From Sinorhizobium chiapasense (GTDB taxonomy: Bacteria > Pseudomonadota > Alphaproteobacteria > Rhizobiales > Rhizobiaceae), in the NCBI RefSeq assembly GCF_036488675.1, contig NZ_CP133148.1, positions 3,184,001-3,248,000 of the forward strand: a stretch of DNA of 64,000 bases. The letters are read 5' to 3'. Numbering within the stretch: position 1 is the stretch's first letter; the number at the start of each line of letters is the position of its first letter. This document shows, piece after piece, positions 60,105-64,000 of this stretch. The position numbers and the translations under genes are program-made. The notes under the pieces are model-generated. The model was not told the origin of the DNA and did not search any database. It saw nothing but the letters and a program-made list of their open reading frames with translations.

Positions 60105-60282
60105 CATTCCTGGCGGTGCCACTTGCGCGGGAGACATGATGGCTGTGGAAAGCGAGCCGCACTTCTCCCGGATCGTGTTCCGTGAAATAGCGCCGTTGTT
60201 GCGCAATCGCCCTTGACCTCGGCGGCGGTTCGCGGCAGGTCACAGCACCAAGAAAATTCATTCCCCATAAAAGGAGAAGACC

Positions 60283-60549
60283 ATGTCGGATGCTCACGGC
60301 GTCGCACGCGACCAGCTTCGTGCTTTCATCGAACGGATCGAACGGCTGGAAGAGGAAAAAAAGACCATCGCGGACGACATCAAGGATGTCTACGGCGAGG
60401 CCAAGGCAATGGGCTTCGATACCAAGATCCTGCGCAAGGTGATTTCCATTCGCAAGCAGGACCATGACGAGCGCATGGAACAGGAAGCGATCCTCGACAC
60501 CTATCTGCAGGCGCTGGGCATGGTTCCTGCTGCCGAGGACGCGGCATAA
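60283..60549 (+). CDS. gapR: DUF2312/GapR family nucleoid-associated protein
   Basis: GapR is an alphaproteobacterial chromosome protein that clamps overtwisted DNA ahead of replication and highly transcribed genes and stimulates type II topoisomerases. The 88-residue product '[53 protein letters not shown]' is the canonical DUF2312 core of long helices with basic residues lining the DNA channel. AAAGGAGAA precedes the ATG. Single gene ended by a bidirectional terminator. Confidence 0.9.
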   Translation: MSDAHGVARDQLRAFIERIERLEEEKKTIADDIKDVYGEAKAMGFDTKILRKVISIRKQDHDERMEQEAILDTYLQALGMVPAAEDAA

Positions 60550-60572
60550 GCTTCCTCGACGGATTCCAACAA

Positions 60573-60606
60573 AAAAAAGCCCGCAGGTACGCCGGCGGGC
60601 TTTTTT
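60573..60606. terminator. Bidirectional intrinsic terminator
   Basis: AAAAAGCCCGC-aggtacgccg-GCGGGCTTTTT between convergent gapR and the DUF882 gene, with A/T runs on both sides. Confidence 0.88.
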
Positions 60607-60628
60607 GTTTTCTTAAGAACAGCGGCGA

Positions 60629-62488
60629 TCAGTTGGTGCTGAACTTCTTCACTTCCATGAAGTTCACAGCATTGCCGCTGAAGCGCGCCGTATCGACTAC
60701 GCGCACACCACTCGTAAAGCCGGCGGCATAAACCGTCGTCGGCGCTGCGCGCAGCGACTTGCTGACGAAGCGTGGCGCCTTGACCGGTTTCGACAGGGTG
60801 GCGACGCGACCGGTCGAGAGAGCCCATTCCGAGATGATCTTCTGCGTGAGCTTCGGCTCCGTGCGGACAGACGAGCGGCTGGCTGCCTCGGCATCCTGCC
60901 TCCTCGGCCGGCTGCCCTTTGCCGACACCTCGGCTTCCGTGTCGAAGGCACTATCGAAGATCGATTCCTTCGTACTTGCATCCGACCGGGGGGCATACGC
61001 CGCCATTTCGATCGGCTGTGCGGTTGGTTCGGGTTCTGTTGTCGGCGCTGCAAGCGCAACGCGCGTCGCCGCCTGGGCAGCGGTGTCACGCGGCGGCTCG
61101 GCGGACGCCATGACCGGACGTTCCGCGAAAGCCGGGACACCGACCTCGGCATCGGCAACGGCCGCAAGCGCGGCTTCCCCGGCCGGACGCATTCCCGGCA
61201 CCGGCACGAAACCGAGCGCCTGAGCATCTTCGGCCGCGGCGTCGGCGGACGCCACAAGCGTTCCGTTGGCTATCAGCGCATTCATATCGCGACGGTCAAG
61301 CATCTGCGGAACCGGCACCTTCAGCGTGCTGAGATCCGCATATTCCGATGGCACGGCCGGCGTCTGCTGCATGGCGGCAGCCAGCGCCTCCTGGGCGTTG
61401 TTTTGCGCGGGCGCGACAAGCGCAACCGCTACGCCACCGTTTGCCGGCGTATCTTTGAAGGCCGGCCGGGCAGCCGGAACCGGTGCATTGATATTCTGCT
61501 GTTCTTCCGACGTCTCGCCGGCGACCGAACCCGCGACACCCGGAAGCGCCTCCTGCCCAGCCGGCGCGGATGCGGTCTGAGCCTTGGCCGGAGCCTCGCT
61601 TTCGCCGTCGTCCGCCGCGCCTGCGGCGATTGCCTCTGGTTCTTCATCCTCGTCGCCGCCACCGCCGAAGAGCATGGCAAAGAGGTTGCCGCTGCGCTTG
61701 CCGCGGGCGACGTCACCCGGTCCCTTGGCACCGCCGCCGGCAACCTCGATCGCTGACGCGCCGACGCGCCGCTTGTAATCGGCAACGGCCTGCTGATAGC
61801 CCGGCAACGGCTTGCCGTCGGACGGTACGTGCATGGTCTTGCCGTCCGGGAAGAGACGTGCGAGTTCGTTGCGGGTCATGCGCGGCCAGGCGCGCACGCC
61901 GCCGACGTCCATGTGGACGAAGGGAGAGCCGGAGGTCGGATAATAGCCGACACCGCCCACCTGGAACTTCATGCCGATTTCGCGGAGCGACTTGAGCCTC
62001 ACGTCGGGCAGGTAGAAATCCATCGCCTTGCCGAGCATATGCTGGCTTTTCTTGGCGACGCCCTTGGAGCGGGACCGCAGCATGCTGTTTGTGGCGGGAG
62101 AACGATAGGCCGAAACGACGTGGATGTAGTCGCGCGAGCCACTCTTCTGGTAGACCTCCCAGACGAGATCAAGGAGCCGCGGATCCATCCTGGTCGGCTC
62201 GTTGCGCCGCCAGTCGCGCAGAAAACGGTTGATCTCCTGCAATCCCCTGGAATCGTAGCGGCCGTTGCGCTTGAAGGTGATCTGCGCCTTTTCCTTAGTA
62301 TGGATGTAATAAAGCTTCAAGGTCCGGGTCTGACCGGCCGCCTCGACCGGAGGTGCCATGCCAGGTGTGACGAGGGACGCCGCCAAAGCGATGGAGGCAA
62401 GAACCTGCGGCGCCTTGCGGGCAATCGCCGAGCAGACTCTGCGCGCCAAGAAGCCGGCTGGCTTCTTCAAACCGAACAAATTTGGCAT
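60629..62488 (-). CDS. DUF882 protein, peptidase M15-like murein hydrolase domain with long tail
   Basis: A 619-residue exported protein. After a signal sequence (hydrophobic 'VLASIALAASLVTPGMAPPVEA', residues about 28-50) comes a DUF882/YcbK-type domain (about 55-215). It contains 'FKRNGRYDSRGLQEINRFLRDWR', 'HVVSAYRSPATNSMLR', and zinc-ligand segments 'KKSQHMLGKAMDFYLP' and 'SPFVHMDVGGVRAWPR', as in D,D-carboxypeptidase/endopeptidase folds. The remaining ~400 residues are Ala/Pro/Glu-rich and largely disordered, ending in a short ordered patch. It probably acts on periplasmic peptidoglycan. Preceded by a palindromic operator in its promoter. Confidence 0.85.
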   Translation of the reverse strand: MPNLFGLKKPAGFLARRVCSAIARKAPQVLASIALAASLVTPGMAPPVEAAGQTRTLKLYYIHTKEKAQITFKRNGRYDSRGLQEINRFLRDWRRNEPTRMDPRLLDLVWEVYQKSGSRDYIHVVSAYRSPATNSMLRSRSKGVAKKSQHMLGKAMDFYLPDVRLKSLREIGMKFQVGGVGYYPTSGSPFVHMDVGGVRAWPRMTRNELARLFPDGKTMHVPSDGKPLPGYQQAVADYKRRVGASAIEVAGGGAKGPGDVARGKRSGNLFAMLFGGGGDEDEEPEAIAAGAADDGESEAPAKAQTASAPAGQEALPGVAGSVAGETSEEQQNINAPVPAARPAFKDTPANGGVAVALVAPAQNNAQEALAAAMQQTPAVPSEYADLSTLKVPVPQMLDRRDMNALIANGTLVASADAAAEDAQALGFVPVPGMRPAGEAALAAVADAEVGVPAFAERPVMASAEPPRDTAAQAATRVALAAPTTEPEPTAQPIEMAAYAPRSDASTKESIFDSAFDTEAEVSAKGSRPRRQDAEAASRSSVRTEPKLTQKIISEWALSTGRVATLSKPVKAPRFVSKSLRAAPTTVYAAGFTSGVRVVDTARFSGNAVNFMEVKKFSTN

Positions 62489-62586
62489 TCAATCCCCGTC
62501 CGACGGACAACCGTGCTTCGTTGTCTCAGATGACTGTCAAATAAGGTGACAGCATGGCAATTATGCCACAGTCGTCACCGCCCCTT

Positions 62587-62615
62587 ATAATATAGTGAAC
62601 AGTTCACTAACAAGG
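62587..62615 (-). promoter_or_regulatory. Promoter of the DUF882 gene with embedded operator
   Basis: Minus strand CTTGTT, 17-nt spacer, ATTATA. The spacer is almost wholly the perfect palindrome TAGTGAAC-A-GTTCACTA (62593-62609), a position where a bound repressor would block polymerase. Confidence 0.55.
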
Positions 62616-62668
62616 TCTAAACGGCGGCGCCCCAATTGCACGGCAAATGAGTTGTGAATGCGTCGAAA

Positions 62669-64000
62669 TTATGCGGCCTCACGCAGCGGATCGTCGGGGT
62701 CGATGCCGTAATCCTTGAGCTTTCGATAGAGCGTCGAGCGGCCGATACCGAGTTTTCGCGCCACTTGACTCATCTGCCCGCGATAGAACTTCAAGGCAAA
62801 GCGAATCAGTTCCTCTTCGACCTCGGCCAGCTTGCGCACATCGCCGCCCTCATCGACGCTGGCGATGGCGTTTTCCAGACGGTTGTCCGCTGCGTGCTCT
62901 CGGGACGCCGGTTGCTCCGCGACCTTCGAATCAGCATGAGCGTTCGAGGCATAGCCGGCCGCTGGGACGCGGTCCGGCCCAGCCTCGCCCCAGGAGAAGC
63001 CGGAACGGTCGGCGACGACGTAGCCGGGTATCTGGGTCGCGATTTGCGGAAAATCCTTGACCGTGAGTTCGTTGCCCTCCGCAAGCACCACGGCGCGGAA
63101 AATCGCGTTCTCGAGCTGGCGGATGTTGCCCGGCCAATCGTAGGCCGTCAGCAGCGCCATCGCGCCGCTCGACACCGTCAGCGGCTGATTGAGCCTCTGC
63201 TCGGCGGCAAAGCGCTCGACGAAAGCGCGCACCAGCACCGGAATATCTTCCTTGCGCCGGCGCAGCGCCGGAATGGTGATCGGGAAGACATTGAGGCGAT
63301 AATAGAGATCTTCCCGGAACCGTCCTTCGCGCACCTCGTTGATGAGGTCCTTGTTGGTGGCCGAGATCAGCCGCACATTGACCTTCTGCGGATGGCGCGC
63401 TCCGACAGTCTCTATCTCGCCCTGCTGGACAGCACGTAGGAGCTTGACCTGAACATCGAGCGGCAAATCGCCGATCTCATCGAGGAAGAGCGTTCCGCCA
63501 TCAGCATCGACGAACTTGCCCGTGTGCTTTTCGGTTGCGCCGGTGAAGGCGCCCTTCTCGTGACCGAACAGGATGCTTTCAACCAGATTGTGCGGGATCG
63601 CGCCACAATTGACGGTGACGAACGGTTTGCCGGCACGGTCGCTCGCCGATTGGATCGCGCGCGCCACCATCTCCTTGCCGACGCCGGACTCGCCTTCGAG
63701 CACGATCGGGATGTTGGACTGCGCGGCACGACGGGCAAGGTCGATGACCCGGATCATCGCCGGGCTTGCCGAGACGATGTCGTCGAAACCAACCGCGCCC
63801 CCGCGCGTCCGGCGCGACGTTTTCACCTTGCCGTCGCGGTGCGCCATTTTCAGCGCGTTGCCAATCGCGACCGCGAGCCGCTCCGGCGACACCGGCTTGA
63901 CCAGGAAGTCGAAGGCCCCGGCCTGCATTGCCTGGACAACCGTTTCGATGCCGCCCTGTCCGGTCTGGACGATCACGGGCGTATCGACGCCGCGTTCGGC
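62669..64000 (-). CDS. Sigma-54-dependent response regulator, NtrC family (5' end cut by window edge)
   Basis: The visible 443 residues begin inside a receiver domain ('TPVIVQTGQGGIETVVQAMQAGAFDFLVKPVSPERL'). An AAA+ domain follows: Walker A 'GESGVGKEMVARAIQ', sigma-54 contact loop 'EKGAFTGATEKH', Walker B 'GGTLFLDEIGDLP' and 'RFREDLYYRLNVFPI'. A linker and a Fis-type HTH at the end ('MSQVARKLGIGRSTLYRKLKDYGI') complete it. The GAFTGA loop shows it activates RNA polymerase with sigma-54. No reading frame start is visible; the N-terminus lies beyond 64000. The partner kinase is not in the window. It lies 180 bp upstream of the DUF882 gene on the same strand, which has its own promoter. Confidence 0.94.
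   Translation of the reverse strand, partial: AERGVDTPVIVQTGQGGIETVVQAMQAGAFDFLVKPVSPERLAVAIGNALKMAHRDGKVKTSRRTRGGAVGFDDIVSASPAMIRVIDLARRAAQSNIPIVLEGESGVGKEMVARAIQSASDRAGKPFVTVNCGAIPHNLVESILFGHEKGAFTGATEKHTGKFVDADGGTLFLDEIGDLPLDVQVKLLRAVQQGEIETVGARHPQKVNVRLISATNKDLINEVREGRFREDLYYRLNVFPITIPALRRRKEDIPVLVRAFVERFAAEQRLNQPLTVSSGAMALLTAYDWPGNIRQLENAIFRAVVLAEGNELTVKDFPQIATQIPGYVVADRSGFSWGEAGPDRVPAAGYASNAHADSKVAEQPASREHAADNRLENAIASVDEGGDVRKLAEVEEELIRFALKFYRGQMSQVARKLGIGRSTLYRKLKDYGIDPDDPLREAA

Noticed and set aside
1..64000. CRISPR array, prophage, integrative element or tRNA gene
   Set aside because: No regularly spaced direct repeats, integrase, transposase, phage structural genes or tRNA-like cloverleaf were found; the repeats present are dispersed palindromic elements.

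Overview
The window is a GC-rich, gene-dense chromosomal segment of an alphaproteobacterium in the Rhizobiaceae, most probably Sinorhizobium/Ensifer. The reasons are the sulfolipid operon sqdB-sqdD-sqdC, the split tol/ruv neighbourhood, RcdA and GapR (alphaproteobacterial cell-cycle and chromosome factors), DUF1036/1192/1244/4164 proteins, and above all about a dozen copies of a ~100-bp two-palindrome intergenic repeat of the RIME1 type plus other rhizobial mosaic repeats. It reads as core chromosome: I see no prophage, integrase, transposase, CRISPR array, rRNA or tRNA.

Layout. 1-3.4 kb (minus): tolQ-tolR-tolA-tolB (tolB runs off the left edge). 3.5-7.4 kb (plus): a small unknown gene, then ku and ligD, a two-gene NHEJ set. 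7.4-14.5 kb: ybgC, a metallophosphoesterase and ruvC-ruvA-ruvB (minus) interleaved with sqdB-sqdD-sqdC (plus). Genes that in many proteobacteria form one ruv-ybgC-tol cluster are therefore separated here by DNA-repair and sulfolipid genes. 14.7-22.1 kb: a luciferase-like oxidoreductase, YebC/PmpR, an MBL-fold protein and an RND efflux pump. 22.4-26.6 kb: YmdB-like phosphoesterase, 5-formyl-THF cyclo-ligase, a small LuxR-type HTH protein, a DUF1127-like protein, a LysR regulator, 6S RNA with a good promoter, zapA and a DUF4164 protein.

27-33.2 kb is a central carbon block: tkt, gap, a glycolipid-binding-domain gene and pgk in one tight run, then a class I aldolase behind a double LacI-type operator. 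33.5-45.2 kb is mixed: PhzF, a class III cyclase with TPRs, MFS exporter, DUF1192, a candidate sRNA, rcdA, rpmE with a structured leader, an ABC exporter, a TctC-type binding protein and a flavin dehydrogenase. 45.2-50.6 kb (minus): a MotA/MotB-like stator pair of unknown job, suhB, a Sel1-repeat protein and a ThiE-like protein. 50.8-64 kb: TauE/SafE permease, small HTH protein, divergent DUF465 pair, purE-purK, rpmJ, TPR protein, an orphan ORF, alpha/beta hydrolase, pyk, DUF1036, N-formylglutamate amidohydrolase, DUF1244, gapR, a DUF882 murein-peptidase-like protein behind a palindromic operator, and an NtrC-family regulator cut by the right edge.

Themes. Envelope energisation (TolQRA plus the second stator-like pair), DNA repair (RuvABC, Ku/LigD), lower-half glycolysis/gluconeogenesis (gap, pgk, fba, pyk, tkt) and cell-cycle control (RcdA, GapR, ZapA, 6S RNA) are all represented. 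I see no wholly novel multi-gene system. The best leads are the stator-like pair, the structured rpmE and rpmJ leaders, the candidate sRNA before rcdA, the double LacI-type operator before fba, and the operator inside the DUF882 promoter.
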